Virus record (IMG/VR): IMGVR_UViG_3300025133_000177
Coordinates: 1-49,031 of that record
Reading direction: 5' to 3' (one strand)
DNA from: a virus
DNA: 49,031 nucleotides
The stretch's first letter is position 1. Each line of letters opens with the position of its first letter. Positions 20,920 to 29,852 of the stretch are shown one piece after another. A model generated the notes under the pieces. That model saw only the letters and a program-made list of their open reading frames with translations, was not told where the DNA came from and searched no databases. The position numbers and the translations under genes were made by a program.

Positions 20920-22709
20920 TATTTAACGACTCCAAGTGTTTTTAAGTCAGCGTTCATAGACTTTCTTTCAGCTTCTGTAAGCTCACCATCTCCAAAATAA
21001 CTAGAAATTTTTTCTCCTGAAACTTGATCAAGATTTGTTAATCCTTCAAGGATTTTATTTTCTTCTCCCATAACAACATCATTGTATAGTTTTGCAAGTT
21101 TGAATTCTAGTAAATCTGGATTTGAAAATAATGTTTTATCCCCAACAATTGATTTTACAAGTGAACGTTCAAAGTCAGATGTATTTTTGCCGCCTTCACC
21201 TAATATATTATTTGCTTGTTTTGCTTGTAATTCTGTCAAAATAGCTTTCATTTTTTCGTTTGGATTAGCACCTTCTGAAACATTAACTCCAAATGCACTT
21301 GCCGCACTGTCTACAGTGTCTAGTAAGGTGCTAAATACATTTACAGCACCCTCATCTGACATTGTTTGAAGGTTTATAAATTTTTCTTTATTTGTTTGAT
21401 TTGATTTAAATCTTTTTTGAAGCGCCCTGTACGCAGCATCAACTTGCGCATCACTAGCCGAAACAACTTGGCCTCTTTTAGCTTGATTTGGGAGGCCGTA
21501 AAAAACGTCAATCATGTACATAGGGTCATCATCCCCAGTTATGAGAGACATTTTTCTTGGGGTTGTGTCAAAATATTCTTTAGCCTCTGGTGTTTTCATA
21601 GCCTCTGATACAACAGAACTCCAAACTGATCCGGGCAGTACCTCAAACTGAGAAGCAAATTCAGGATTCTTAATAAGTTTGTCTAACTCATATTTACTCA
21701 ATGATTTACGCTTACCTTCTCCCTGCGCTAAACTAGCCAACAAACCTTTTACATTTTCAAATTTTGGAACAACAAAGTAATCGGTACGTTCCATTGCCTT
21801 TTCTCTAGCTGCAAGAGCTTTAGCTTCATCAGCAGACCTCATCTCTAAGGCAAACTTCCCAGCAGCTATAGCATCGTTACGCGCTTGCGTCTTAGCCTTT
21901 TCAAGTGCTGGCAACGCCGCTTGACCAGCCTCACCGACTGCGCCTAGCATTTTCCCTATGTTAAAATTTTTACCCGCTTTGTTTTGCATTAGTGCAAGAC
22001 CAAAAGACATAAGAGCATGACTCTTATCCACCTTGCCGCTAATGTCTATGCCAGTGGCTTCAGCAAACTTTTTCTTGTATTCATCTAAATCTTTAACTTT
22101 TGTGTCTGGGCCTGCGCCACGCACAGCCTCCAAATAGTCATTTAAACCAGCCATAGCCGCTTGTTCGATTTGATCTTGTGAAACAGTCGGGTCAAGGTCA
22201 GCTTCTTTGCGCCGCAATGTTTCCTCTATTGGAGACTTGGCATCCTTTTTCGGCTGTAATTCCGCTAATGTTTCATCAATGTCCGTTGCAAGTTGATCTA
22301 ATGGAGATTCTGCAAAAATAGGATCATTTTCTGGCAAACTTTCAAGACGCTTTGCGACATCCGCTACAGATTTACGATCTTCTAATTGGCTAACAGGAGG
22401 CATTCCCTGAAGGATGTTATATTCACTCAACAACTCTTCTTCATTAAATTCTGTTGGCAATCCAAATTGGACAACTCGACCATCTTCTGGACGCTGATAA
22501 GCACCGAACACTTGTTCGGGTTGTGCGAAAAGTTCAGATATTCTTTCACCCAAGTTATCTTCTTCTTGAAAATAATCTAAAAATGAGCGTTGATCATCAA
22601 TTTTTCGGATAAGTGAGTTGTCTATTTGTGGCAAAACTCTGGGCGCACCTGTGCGCCCCGGACCTTCTTCTTGAAACAAAGAACCCAAACCAAAATTAGT
22701 ATCAGCCAT
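20919..22709 (-). CDS. Putative ejection/internal virion protein, 596 aa
   Basis: N-terminal 120 residues are acidic and low in hydrophobics. The middle, KSHALMSFGLALMQNKAGKN then FNIGKMLGAVGEAGQAALPA, is an amphipathic helical region (about 225-270), and long charged helices follow to the end. The start overlaps none, but its stop overlaps the next gene start by one base, so the three ejection genes are coupled. No enzyme motif seen. Confidence 0.62.
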   Translation of the reverse strand: MADTNFGLGSLFQEEGPGRTGAPRVLPQIDNSLIRKIDDQRSFLDYFQEEDNLGERISELFAQPEQVFGAYQRPEDGRVVQFGLPTEFNEEELLSEYNILQGMPPVSQLEDRKSVADVAKRLESLPENDPIFAESPLDQLATDIDETLAELQPKKDAKSPIEETLRRKEADLDPTVSQDQIEQAAMAGLNDYLEAVRGAGPDTKVKDLDEYKKKFAEATGIDISGKVDKSHALMSFGLALMQNKAGKNFNIGKMLGAVGEAGQAALPALEKAKTQARNDAIAAGKFALEMRSADEAKALAAREKAMERTDYFVVPKFENVKGLLASLAQGEGKRKSLSKYELDKLIKNPEFASQFEVLPGSVWSSVVSEAMKTPEAKEYFDTTPRKMSLITGDDDPMYMIDVFYGLPNQAKRGQVVSASDAQVDAAYRALQKRFKSNQTNKEKFINLQTMSDEGAVNVFSTLLDTVDSAASAFGVNVSEGANPNEKMKAILTELQAKQANNILGEGGKNTSDFERSLVKSIVGDKTLFSNPDLLEFKLAKLYNDVVMGEENKILEGLTNLDQVSGEKISSYFGDGELTEAERKSMNADLKTLGVVK

Positions 22710-22718
22710 TTATTTCCC

Positions 22719-24212
22719 CTATGCCGTGTTCAAGCCTTGAAGACCTGCATATGCGCCAACCCCTGATATGAATGGGTTTGGTGCAGACGAAGGCTGCGTT
22801 GTAAACTGTCCATACATTGAAGCTGATGGTGATCCTGTCAAGTATGTTTGTCCATAGCTATACGGAGCAAGAGCTTGCTGCGTTTTAAGCAACTCATTTT
22901 GACGCGCAAAGTCCTTCGCTTGTTGATCGTACTGACGATCTTTGCCACCAATCTCATACATGAATCCAAGGTCCGCAGGCTGCATTCCCGCATACACACG
23001 ACCAATATCAGCAGAGGTTCCAGCCAATGCACCATATGCCTTGCCAATGTCAGCTTGTGCGCCACCAAGTGCGCCCATTGTTTGTCCCAAACCGCCTGTC
23101 AAGCGACCAGCTTCTAGGCTGCGCTTCATTTCATCTTGTTGCGCTTTTACTTGTGCATCAGCCGATGAAAGCCCCATGCTGCGATACATGTCTGCTGCTT
23201 TCATTATACGATTTTTGTTAGCCTCAAAAGCTCTTTGATTTAACTGAGCTTCAGTGCTTGTCGCAGCAAGACCGCGCTTTGCAGCATCTTCAAATGATCT
23301 GGATTCTAAAGCCGCTCCAGATGTGCCAAGCTGTCCTGTTAAGCCAGAAGCCTGTAGCGCACGCTTACGAGCCGCCTCATCTGTTGCCATTGCGCCTGAG
23401 AGCGCTCTGTCATATCCTTGGGACATAAGATTAGCAATTGTACTTTGCTTTGCTTCATCAACGGCTCTTTCAGTTTCAGCCGCTTGAACCCCTCTACGAG
23501 AACCGCCAAATGCCCCCGCGCTAAGAGCTTTAGCCGCATCAGACTGGCGGCGTTTAGCCCCTTCACGATCAATGCGCGTCATAGCTGCATCAATGACCTG
23601 ATCCTTGTAAGGGTCCATAAACTCTTGTGTACGAGTCGCTGGATCAAAGCGTCCAAGCCCTTGTTCAGCAAGCTCAAAGGCACGACCTGTGCCACGCTCA
23701 AACGCCTCACGAGCGCCAAACTCACCACCTTCATCAACGTCTACTGTAGGTGCTTGACCAATACCAAGCTCTAGCGCATCTCGTGCGTCTGTCAATTCTG
23801 TGTCATATATCCCTTTAGCGTCTACTGAGCCACGGCCTTCGTCTAGATACGTTTTTGCATCAGGGAAGTAATCAGTAAGAGCATCAGAAATAGTTTCTTG
23901 ACCAGTTTCCAATCCAGCCGATGCGTCTGGAAGATAACGAGCCATTCCTGTTTCATCTTGAAAGTAGGGCAGGTAACGATCCATAAACGCTTGGCGTTCT
24001 TCAGCCGTATCAAATGTTCCTGTAACAGCGTCCTGAAGTGGGCTACCTGCTTGCACATAATCAGGTATCTTAAACAGTTCAGGATCATCAATTAAACCCC
24101 CAGTTAGAACTCCCTCTTCATCTGGGGTTCCAAAAATTCTAGCGAGTAATGCTTCATCATACTCTTGAATATATTTTGGCCTAGCCTGAATCTGTGTGAC
24201 TGTATCCGACAT
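22719..24212 (-). CDS. Putative ejection/internal virion protein, 497 aa
   Basis: The sequence is alanine-rich and helical, with repeats in AKALSAGAFGGSRRGVQAAE and ALAGTSADIGRVYAGMQPAD, and a C-terminal tail PYSYGQTYLTGSPSASMYGQ rich in Y, Q, S and P. Proteins of this pattern stand next to tail-hub genes in marine short-tailed phages and are assigned to the ejectosome by position. ATG 24212 overlaps the previous stop. Confidence 0.62.
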   Translation of the reverse strand: MSDTVTQIQARPKYIQEYDEALLARIFGTPDEEGVLTGGLIDDPELFKIPDYVQAGSPLQDAVTGTFDTAEERQAFMDRYLPYFQDETGMARYLPDASAGLETGQETISDALTDYFPDAKTYLDEGRGSVDAKGIYDTELTDARDALELGIGQAPTVDVDEGGEFGAREAFERGTGRAFELAEQGLGRFDPATRTQEFMDPYKDQVIDAAMTRIDREGAKRRQSDAAKALSAGAFGGSRRGVQAAETERAVDEAKQSTIANLMSQGYDRALSGAMATDEAARKRALQASGLTGQLGTSGAALESRSFEDAAKRGLAATSTEAQLNQRAFEANKNRIMKAADMYRSMGLSSADAQVKAQQDEMKRSLEAGRLTGGLGQTMGALGGAQADIGKAYGALAGTSADIGRVYAGMQPADLGFMYEIGGKDRQYDQQAKDFARQNELLKTQQALAPYSYGQTYLTGSPSASMYGQFTTQPSSAPNPFISGVGAYAGLQGLNTA

Positions 24213-25207
24213 CAGGCGTTCCCTTCCAAGTTATCCATCATGCTATACATTTTTTGGATTCCTCTGTTCAAGTTTCCATTACCAGCGCCCTTAACTGCAT
24301 CACGAGTCATTACAAACTCACCTGCGGTCAACATAGCGGGAACGTCATCTTTTGTTCCAGAACCCTCGCTTGGCATAATACCACCATCTCGACGCGGGAA
24401 ATATGCGGGTCCACCTTTATTGGCATACAGTAAATCACTTGCTGAACCCTGCCTGCGATTAACTGGCCTAAACCTTATAGGCCCTTCCCCTGCACCACGA
24501 TTGAATCTTTCCATCATTCCGTATGGATCAGGGTCTTCATCCTCACTAAACAGGGTGTCAAGCAATTGCGAACCAAGGCCCATTATTAAAGCCTCGCCTG
24601 CTTTAGTATTTAATATGCGACCAAGCCCAGTTTTTGTTTGCTTCGTTCCAAGCAATTCACCTATGCCCAAAAGCCCCTCTGCTCTGGATACTGCTCTGGG
24701 TACTTTAGTAGTCATTAAATTGTCTTTATTCATTTTGTTCGTAATAGCATCTAAACCGCTTGTGGCTCCAGAATCTCCTGTCAACCCTAAAAAAGCGTCA
24801 AGAGAGTCCATGCCAGTGCCTGTGCCGCTAATCGCGCCAAGTCCACCACCGATTGCTCCACCAATCAAAGCGTCACGCAAAGATGGCTTTTTGCCCTGCA
24901 AAGCTTGAACCGCAAGATTACTAACAGCGCCTTGAACCATAGGATTAGCAGCAGCTTTCGTCAGAAAGGGCATTATTGACTCTAAGAAAAACTCACGCTT
25001 TCCAGTCATTGGATTTATGCTGTTTTGACCTGACCCAACCACATATCGCTTGGGATCAGCGCCTACATCTCTAAAAGCTTTCCCAAGACCACGAGCAACT
25101 TGAGGGCTGCGCTGTAGCACCTCTCTAGGCACAATCATCTCGTTTGGATTAACGTGCGCCATCATTGTGTCGCCGTTTCTTCCGTGCCTTGCCATACCTT
25201 GCATCAT
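24212..25207 (-). CDS. Virion-associated protein, 331 aa
   Basis: ATG 25207 follows GTGAGGTTAAC. The start MMQGMARHGRNGDTMMAHVN then PNEMIVPREVLQRSPQVARG is a recurrent opening in marine phages, followed by a hydrophobic, glycine-rich stretch (RDALIGGAIGGGLGAISGTG). The C-terminal end again has AMLTAGEFVMTRDAVKGAGN, a motif found with tape-measure- or ejection-like proteins. Probably part of the ejection apparatus. Confidence 0.6.
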   Translation of the reverse strand: MMQGMARHGRNGDTMMAHVNPNEMIVPREVLQRSPQVARGLGKAFRDVGADPKRYVVGSGQNSINPMTGKREFFLESIMPFLTKAAANPMVQGAVSNLAVQALQGKKPSLRDALIGGAIGGGLGAISGTGTGMDSLDAFLGLTGDSGATSGLDAITNKMNKDNLMTTKVPRAVSRAEGLLGIGELLGTKQTKTGLGRILNTKAGEALIMGLGSQLLDTLFSEDEDPDPYGMMERFNRGAGEGPIRFRPVNRRQGSASDLLYANKGGPAYFPRRDGGIMPSEGSGTKDDVPAMLTAGEFVMTRDAVKGAGNGNLNRGIQKMYSMMDNLEGNA

Positions 25208-25257
25208 GTTAACCTCACAGCCGCTAAGATTAAGTTACCAAATGTTTGCATAAAATA

Positions 25258-25488
25258 CTAGAGTGTACTGCCAGAAATAGCTTCTGGGGCTGTAACCCGA
25301 ATATTTGTACTTCTTTTTTCCGATCCTGTCCAACTTTCTCCACAGTCAGGACAGTTCCCATCAGGGTAAGACGCGATTTCTTCAGGGGTATCCACAGCAT
25401 TTGTGCAATTTACGCAATGCACCATATCAGTGCTTGTAGAAGGTTTCCATTTAGAGCCATCTGGCATCGTAATAATTGTGTCACTCAT
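25258..25488 (-). CDS. Zinc-ribbon protein, 76 aa
   Basis: ATG 25486-25488 (MSDTIITMPDGSKWKPSTST) overlaps the previous gene's stop (ATGA). HCVNCTNAV and NCPDCGESW give two CxxC pairs, a rubredoxin- or zinc-ribbon-like knuckle. It lies between structural genes, so it may be a small virion or assembly factor. The junction sequence before its ATG is nearly identical to that before the gene at 37785-38432. Confidence 0.68.
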   Translation of the reverse strand: MSDTIITMPDGSKWKPSTSTDMVHCVNCTNAVDTPEEIASYPDGNCPDCGESWTGSEKRSTNIRVTAPEAISGSTL

Positions 25489-25781
25489 GATATTGTCACC
25501 GTTACTGCACCCACGCCACAAGTCCCTTCAGACCCACGAACATGTGGTGTGTTGATTTCTGATACTTTTAAATAGCCACCATGATTAAACACAGCGCCAA
25601 CTTCTAGACCACTATCATCTGTTTGTAACGCCGTAAAAACAGTGAACGTGTTACGCCCTTCACCGGGGTTTTGCATGTTTTGAAGATATGTTGAGTAAGA
25701 CCTCAAAACTTCTTCAAAATATTGATTGCTATACTCTTGCGGAGGTATTGGGAAAAATGGAAGGTTTAAGTTTCTAGACAT
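25485..25781 (-). CDS. Small tail-region protein with a repeat-like C-terminus, 98 aa
   Basis: MSRNLNLPFFPIPPQEYSNQ leads to a helix (YFEEVLRSYSTYLQNMQ) and a beta-rich part (DDSGLEVGAVFNHGGYLKVS). The end GTCGVGAVTVTIS resembles the ATGSVGSVTVT unit of the 990-residue fibre at 34065-37037. ATG 25781 overlaps the hub gene stop. Likely a virion component; no known family. Confidence 0.62.
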   Translation of the reverse strand: MSRNLNLPFFPIPPQEYSNQYFEEVLRSYSTYLQNMQNPGEGRNTFTVFTALQTDDSGLEVGAVFNHGGYLKVSEINTPHVRGSEGTCGVGAVTVTIS

Positions 25782-27904
25782 TAACGCCTCCCATCAGGTC
25801 GGACATCTACCCGTGGTGAGCCTAAACGCCACCCCGTTCCAGTGTCGTCGCTTTCAATTCTAAACGCAAATGACCTACCTCTAAGCCGAACAAATACTTG
25901 ATCTGTAAACTGCTCAATGGGAACAGATGCGGTTTTAGATACTGTGCTGGCATCAGATGATAAGTAGTTTCCGCCCGGAAAATTTCTTACCTTCAGTGTC
26001 ATAGTAGCACTAGGCTCTGGATTAGTAGAGTTTCTAAAGGTCATGTCTGGTATCATGCGGCGCATAAACACAAACTGCTCACCTTCCCCAAGGTCCATTT
26101 GGCTTGATTCAATATAAGCGCTAATGCCACTTGCAGGACTTGTGCTGCCATCATCAAAGCCAACTTCATGATAGTACAGGTAATGATCTGTAGATGCCGC
26201 AATTGGATCACTATTCACACCACGATCAAGCCAACATGTGCGAGCCAAGTTCCCATAATACCATATTTTTTGATCATAATTATATGTTACATAGCGATCA
26301 TTTTCGTTACTTGATGAAGAAGGATAAAACCAAGTCACTTCAGAAAACGCACTATTCGTTGCAGCAGTTACTTTTTCTAATTGATCAATATTTATGTCCG
26401 TAAAGACATAATCTCTTACGGAGCATGGCAAGCGCTGCACAGCACCACCATAAACATAAAACTCTTCCGCACCCATCCAGAACACATTATCTTCCACAGC
26501 GATTGCAGATAAAGGTCCAGCAATTGTAATATTTGTAGATATTTCATTGATGCCAAACGTAAAAGGAGGACCCAAAAACTGCATTGCATGCAATGAAACA
26601 TCAGTAAAAACAAGTATTTGCTGTCTTGTCTCTATAGCCGCAACAATTTGTGACCCAGAGCCAAGCCTCAAATCTCCTGCTGTATTTGTTACAAGAGTTT
26701 GCCATTCAGTTACATTTTCTTGGTCAGAAAATCTTATAAGCAATGGGTCTTGCACCCCCGGATCAGTTTCTGGATCACAACCGAAGGCGATAACATGACG
26801 ATCACGATCAGAAACAAGAATTTGTTTTGCGATTGTGGGAACCTTGTTGGCTCCAGCAAGAGAGGACAATGCCACTGCTCTACCAAACGGGATAGATGAA
26901 CTTGTGCTTTTATCCCAATAATATATGTTTTCATCTCTAACGTTGATGATTAAATCTTCACCAAAATTGTCATGCGACCATATGCGAAGCGTTTGACCAC
27001 CTACAGACAAAGATGTTGAGCTTCCCCATGTTCCTCGACTCCATGTTCCAGCACCCCAGCCGTTTCCGATAATGGTAGTATCTAATCCAGTATTAATTTG
27101 ATATGCACCAACAGCGCTAGAGCCGCCGCTTCCACTATCTGAAGTTGTCGCAAAAACATAAGTCTCATTAAGGCCAGAGGTCGTTGTTATGGAAGTTATT
27201 GCAGAAACAGTACGAGCCTCTACCTGATAACTATTAACGTTAATAATAGATGTAATTTTATATTCTTGATTAAGAACAGCAGCCGTAATTGCATCACCTA
27301 GTGTAACTGCATCAGAAAACGTAACAAAGTCGCTTTCCAACGCACCATGACTTGTATCCGTCACAATCAAGGTTGCACACGTTACAGCAGCGCCAGAAGA
27401 GTGTGATGCGGCTACTGTATCATTAAGGCCACGAATACATCCCTGTAAAGTATTGCTAGAAATAGACGCATAAGTAATAATTTCACTGCCTATTTTTATA
27501 CGACCAGAATTAGGGAACCCTGAAGCACTTGTAAGTGGTATGTTAACATCAATTGCGTCTATACTCGCAGATAAAGTATTAGCACTTGCAGAAAACGTTA
27601 CATCCCCTGCTGATGTCGTTGCGCGAATTGGTGTGATGTCGTTATACCCACCACCTTGATTTATATAATATTTTAGGTGCGTTCCAACGCCTAAATAGCT
27701 TGATCCGTCTAGCGCGACCCAAGGATGCAATGCACGACAAGTACCTAAAAACGTACTGCCTGACTCTTTGACCCAACCACCAATTTTTTCAGGGAAGCCA
27801 AAGCGAAACCTGACTTTATCCATATCAAACCAACCGCCCTCATTTGAATATGACGTAGTTTCGCGGTTAACGCCGGGGCGAAATTGAAGTTTGGTAAATG
27901 GCAT
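25781..27904 (-). CDS. Tail hub/stabilisation protein (P22 gp10-like by position), 707 aa
   Basis: The start ATG 27904 (MPFTKLQFRPGVNRETTSYS) is preferred because AGTAGGAGGTTGCTG lies before it; a start at 27934 would fall in the promoter. The opening then FDMDKVRFRFGFPEKIGGWV and ALHPWVALDGSSYLGVGTHL recurs in marine short-tailed phages. The rest is beta-rich, with propeller-like repeats. In P22-like tails the protein after the gp4-like adaptor closes the channel and holds DNA in. Here it sits apart from the adaptors (37785-39416), separated by fibre and lysis genes. Confidence 0.7.
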   Translation of the reverse strand: MPFTKLQFRPGVNRETTSYSNEGGWFDMDKVRFRFGFPEKIGGWVKESGSTFLGTCRALHPWVALDGSSYLGVGTHLKYYINQGGGYNDITPIRATTSAGDVTFSASANTLSASIDAIDVNIPLTSASGFPNSGRIKIGSEIITYASISSNTLQGCIRGLNDTVAASHSSGAAVTCATLIVTDTSHGALESDFVTFSDAVTLGDAITAAVLNQEYKITSIINVNSYQVEARTVSAITSITTTSGLNETYVFATTSDSGSGGSSAVGAYQINTGLDTTIIGNGWGAGTWSRGTWGSSTSLSVGGQTLRIWSHDNFGEDLIINVRDENIYYWDKSTSSSIPFGRAVALSSLAGANKVPTIAKQILVSDRDRHVIAFGCDPETDPGVQDPLLIRFSDQENVTEWQTLVTNTAGDLRLGSGSQIVAAIETRQQILVFTDVSLHAMQFLGPPFTFGINEISTNITIAGPLSAIAVEDNVFWMGAEEFYVYGGAVQRLPCSVRDYVFTDINIDQLEKVTAATNSAFSEVTWFYPSSSSNENDRYVTYNYDQKIWYYGNLARTCWLDRGVNSDPIAASTDHYLYYHEVGFDDGSTSPASGISAYIESSQMDLGEGEQFVFMRRMIPDMTFRNSTNPEPSATMTLKVRNFPGGNYLSSDASTVSKTASVPIEQFTDQVFVRLRGRSFAFRIESDDTGTGWRLGSPRVDVRPDGRR

Positions 27905-27925
27905 CAGCAACCTCCTACTAAGGCA

Positions 27926-27945
27926 ATTATACACAATCCGAACAA
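27926..27945 (-). promoter_or_regulatory. Candidate promoter of the tail-hub/ejection block
   Basis: A perfect TATAAT (27931-27926 on the minus strand) lies 21 bases before the ATG at 27904. The expected spacer is occupied by CAATTGTTCGGATTGTG, a copy of the dispersed element, and the -35 position is poor. That arrangement would suit a factor bound to the element. Confidence 0.45.
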
Positions 27946-27986
27946 TTGTACGAGTTATTCTTTTTTAAAAAATAACCCGAACAATT
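27944..27986. repeat. 43-base inverted repeat built from two element copies
   Basis: The arms 27944-27966 and 27967-27986 are complementary apart from two mismatches and one bulged base. Each arm is one copy of the dispersed element plus an A or T run (TTTTTT/AAAAAA at the centre). It starts at the endolysin stop codon, so it may serve as a transcription stop in either direction as well as a protein site. Confidence 0.7.
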
Positions 27987-28459
27987 TAGTCTATAAGCTC
28001 AAAATGCGGTCCATCTATAAACGGACGACGATTTTGTTTTCTGCGCAAGTCGATATAAGCATTCATAGCTTCTTCCATAGTGCCGTCCCACTTGCGAATG
28101 TCCATAGGATACGGCATGTCTGGTGTTCCCCAAGCTGCGCCCCAACATATAGGAACACCCACAACTTTTGCGGCTTCTTTAATTGCATCAGCCAAATCAT
28201 CGTACAGGTTTAGTTCCCAAGATGCTCGACCATTTACATAGGCCATAATGTCGAAAGCCTTACCCTCAAGATGCTTTGACTTCATGGTTTGCGATGCGCC
28301 CTTGGCTACCAACTCTTTCTGTTGCTCAAGGGTTCTCATGCCCTGCACTACGCCGAAATCAGTTTTTGTAAGCGTAATAGCATGTTTAACTACAGCTTGT
28401 AGCCCCTCATCAATCCCCTCCAACCTATCAAGGCTGCGTCTGCTTAGTTTGAATCCCAT
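27986..28459 (-). CDS. Endolysin, M15-type L,D- or D,D-carboxypeptidase, 157 aa
   Basis: ATG 28459 (MGFKLSRRSLDRLEGIDEGL) follows TCTGGAGAAAAAAAG. SKHLEGKAFD provides the zinc-binding H63 and D70 and GPHFEL the second histidine (H152) of the peptidase M15 fold (VanY/L-alanyl-D-glutamate peptidase-like endolysins). SQGMRTLEQQKELVAKG-like residues 39-56 match the conserved substrate-binding region. It should cut peptidoglycan cross-peptides. No signal peptide is present, so it needs a holin; candidate holins lie just upstream. Confidence 0.88.
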   Translation of the reverse strand: MGFKLSRRSLDRLEGIDEGLQAVVKHAITLTKTDFGVVQGMRTLEQQKELVAKGASQTMKSKHLEGKAFDIMAYVNGRASWELNLYDDLADAIKEAAKVVGVPICWGAAWGTPDMPYPMDIRKWDGTMEEAMNAYIDLRRKQNRRPFIDGPHFELID

Positions 28460-28548
28460 CTTTTTTTCTCCAGATATAACCGCCAACAGTTGACGACTGT
28501 GTTAATTGATACTGCGCTAAACAGCATTATCCACTGCCAAACTTCCAT
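28444..28548 (-). CDS. Membrane microprotein in the lysis unit, 34 aa
   Basis: ATG 28546-28548 follows AAGAGGAAGTG and overlaps the holin stop (TGATG). The product MEVWQWIMLFSAVSINTVVN then CWRLYLEKKRWDSN is a single hydrophobic helix with a basic end. Its last 16 bases overlap the endolysin start, whose ribosome site lies inside it. Position and form suggest a lysis-timing or pinholin/antiholin peptide. Confidence 0.6.
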   Translation of the reverse strand: MEVWQWIMLFSAVSINTVVNCWRLYLEKKRWDSN

Positions 28549-28937
28549 CACTTCCTCTTAAAGAATGATTGCGCCCCTCGAATACCAAAACTCGCTGAAA
28601 TCGCAATTCCAAGGCTGTAAAAATACCAGTCTGGCGCTTTGTTAAGCTGCTCAAACCCACGATCAACCCAACCTTCTGCGCCCGGAATCCAGCATAAAAT
28701 CAATGGGATAGACAGAATAATTACAAAATATTCGTCCTTCCAGCTTGTTTTTGCACCTTCAGCCATGACTCGCTCCCAGTCGGCAACGCTTGTCTCTTTT
28801 GACAATAATATTTTTGCCTTCGCTTCGGCTTCAGTAAGTTTTAGCCGTGCTTCTGCGGCGTTTTTATCTGCCTTTCCTTGCAGCCATGATCCTGCAAGAT
28901 TAGCTATTGGCCCTAATGCAGCGGTAAAAATACTCAT
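28548..28937 (-). CDS. Holin of the three-transmembrane (GTA_holin_3TM-like) type, 129 aa
   Basis: The start FTAALGPIANLAGSWLQGKA then DKNAAEARLKLTEAEAKAKI, the WKDEYFVIILSIPLILCWIP membrane helix and the end helices WYFYSLGIAISASFGIRGAQ match marine holins of the GTA_holin_3TM pattern. An amphipathic charged helix links them. It should permeabilise the inner membrane so that the endolysin can act. ATG 28937 lies within the end of the gene before, with AGGGG/GGGTCTGAGAA upstream. Confidence 0.75.
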   Translation of the reverse strand: MSIFTAALGPIANLAGSWLQGKADKNAAEARLKLTEAEAKAKILLSKETSVADWERVMAEGAKTSWKDEYFVIILSIPLILCWIPGAEGWVDRGFEQLNKAPDWYFYSLGIAISASFGIRGAQSFFKRK

Positions 28938-29134
28938 TTCTCAGACCCCAGCCACACGGCGAACGCGCCTGTCATGGCCCCAGAACATACTGAAATCATT
29001 GCACTTTGTTGTGTTGACAAGTCGTCTAGAGTCATGCCCCACTCCAAAACTCGAATATACATAACAGTCATTACCAGCATCATCAAACGCGGCATAATTT
29101 TCCACGCTAAAATCTTTTCCATCGCTACAGCCAT
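28934..29134 (-). CDS. Two-span membrane protein, 66 aa (second holin or antiholin candidate)
   Basis: Two hydrophobic segments, MPRLMMLVMTVMYIRVLEWG and AMISVCSGAMTGAFAVWLGS, are joined by an acidic loop TLDDLSTQQS. ATG 29134 follows AGAGGTTTAGCG. Proteins of this type with LSTQQSA(M/L)ISV are common next to phage lysis genes. It overlaps the holin start by four bases. Confidence 0.7.
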   Translation of the reverse strand: MAVAMEKILAWKIMPRLMMLVMTVMYIRVLEWGMTLDDLSTQQSAMISVCSGAMTGAFAVWLGSEK

Positions 29135-29136
29135 CG

Positions 29137-29394
29137 CTAAACCTCTATGTTAACCTTTGTCCCAGTTGGCCTCTCAGCCTGCGTTGCATGACCAAACTTA
29201 TCATAACTTTGCTGTAAGTCCAATCCTTGCTTCTGAAGCACCTCTAGGCGTGCGTGATTGGCCCTATGCTCCTTTTCCACCCTCTGCTCTATCAAGTGGC
29301 TGCTTATGCGCTCACGCACTCTTGTTTGAGCGTGTATGTCTGATGCCACGTTAAAAGGCATATTGCTACTTACGCTTTGAGTCCCGTCACTCAT
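29137..29394 (-). CDS. Small soluble helical protein, 85 aa
   Basis: Start ATG 29392-29394 (MSDGTQSVSSNMPFNVASDI) overlaps the previous stop (ATGA). The middle has a long charged helix ERISSHLIEQRVEKEHRANH and HARLEVLQKQGLDLQQSYDK. No family recognised. It lies between two membrane proteins, so a lysis or virion role is possible. Confidence 0.65.
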   Translation of the reverse strand: MSDGTQSVSSNMPFNVASDIHAQTRVRERISSHLIEQRVEKEHRANHARLEVLQKQGLDLQQSYDKFGHATQAERPTGTKVNIEV

Positions 29395-29852
29395 CTTGTA
29401 GCCAGCCACACAAAACCAAACAAACATGCTGTGCAAATAATAAACAGCGTTATGCCTGCCGACCATTCGATTATCTTCTGCCTCACCTCAATCTTACGGT
29501 GTTCGTGTTCACGCTTCTGCTTTCTGAGTTGAGCCTCTATCTCAAGAATTTCCTGCCACTTTGAGGGGCCGTAATAGACCGATATAAAATCTTTCAACTC
29601 CTTGCGCATGGATTCAGCCTTCTGCTTGGCAGCAAAAATCTCCATGGCTTGAGCCTCAACCCCGCCGCCCAACGCTTTATACCAAGGGGGCTTTTGGACT
29701 TGTCGATCCGCAAAGTCTAAATCTGCTATAGCGCCTGCCCATTGGGAAAGTTGACTTCCCATATCTTGCAGGTCCCTGCCTACAGAGATACCTTTTTTAA
29801 GTGCTTTAAAGGCTGCGGTTGCACCCGCTATAGCTGTTATTGGGTCGATCAT
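29391..29852 (-). CDS. Membrane-anchored coiled-coil protein, 153 aa
   Basis: Starts MIDPITAIAGATAAFKALKK and includes a long charged coiled coil (AMEIFAAKQKAESMRKELKD to EIEAQLRKQKREHEHRKIEV). The C-terminal hydrophobic span ITLFIICTACLFGFVWLATR anchors it. The pattern is common in marine phages near lysis genes. A spanin-like bridge or a tail-chaperone role cannot be separated. ATG 29852 overlaps the previous stop. Confidence 0.7.
   Translation of the reverse strand: MIDPITAIAGATAAFKALKKGISVGRDLQDMGSQLSQWAGAIADLDFADRQVQKPPWYKALGGGVEAQAMEIFAAKQKAESMRKELKDFISVYYGPSKWQEILEIEAQLRKQKREHEHRKIEVRQKIIEWSAGITLFIICTACLFGFVWLATR

Noticed and set aside
24165-24908. Plus-strand frame of 247 codons opposite the 331-residue virion gene
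   Set aside because: No ribosome site, antisense to a coupled gene pair, proline/serine-rich shadow product.
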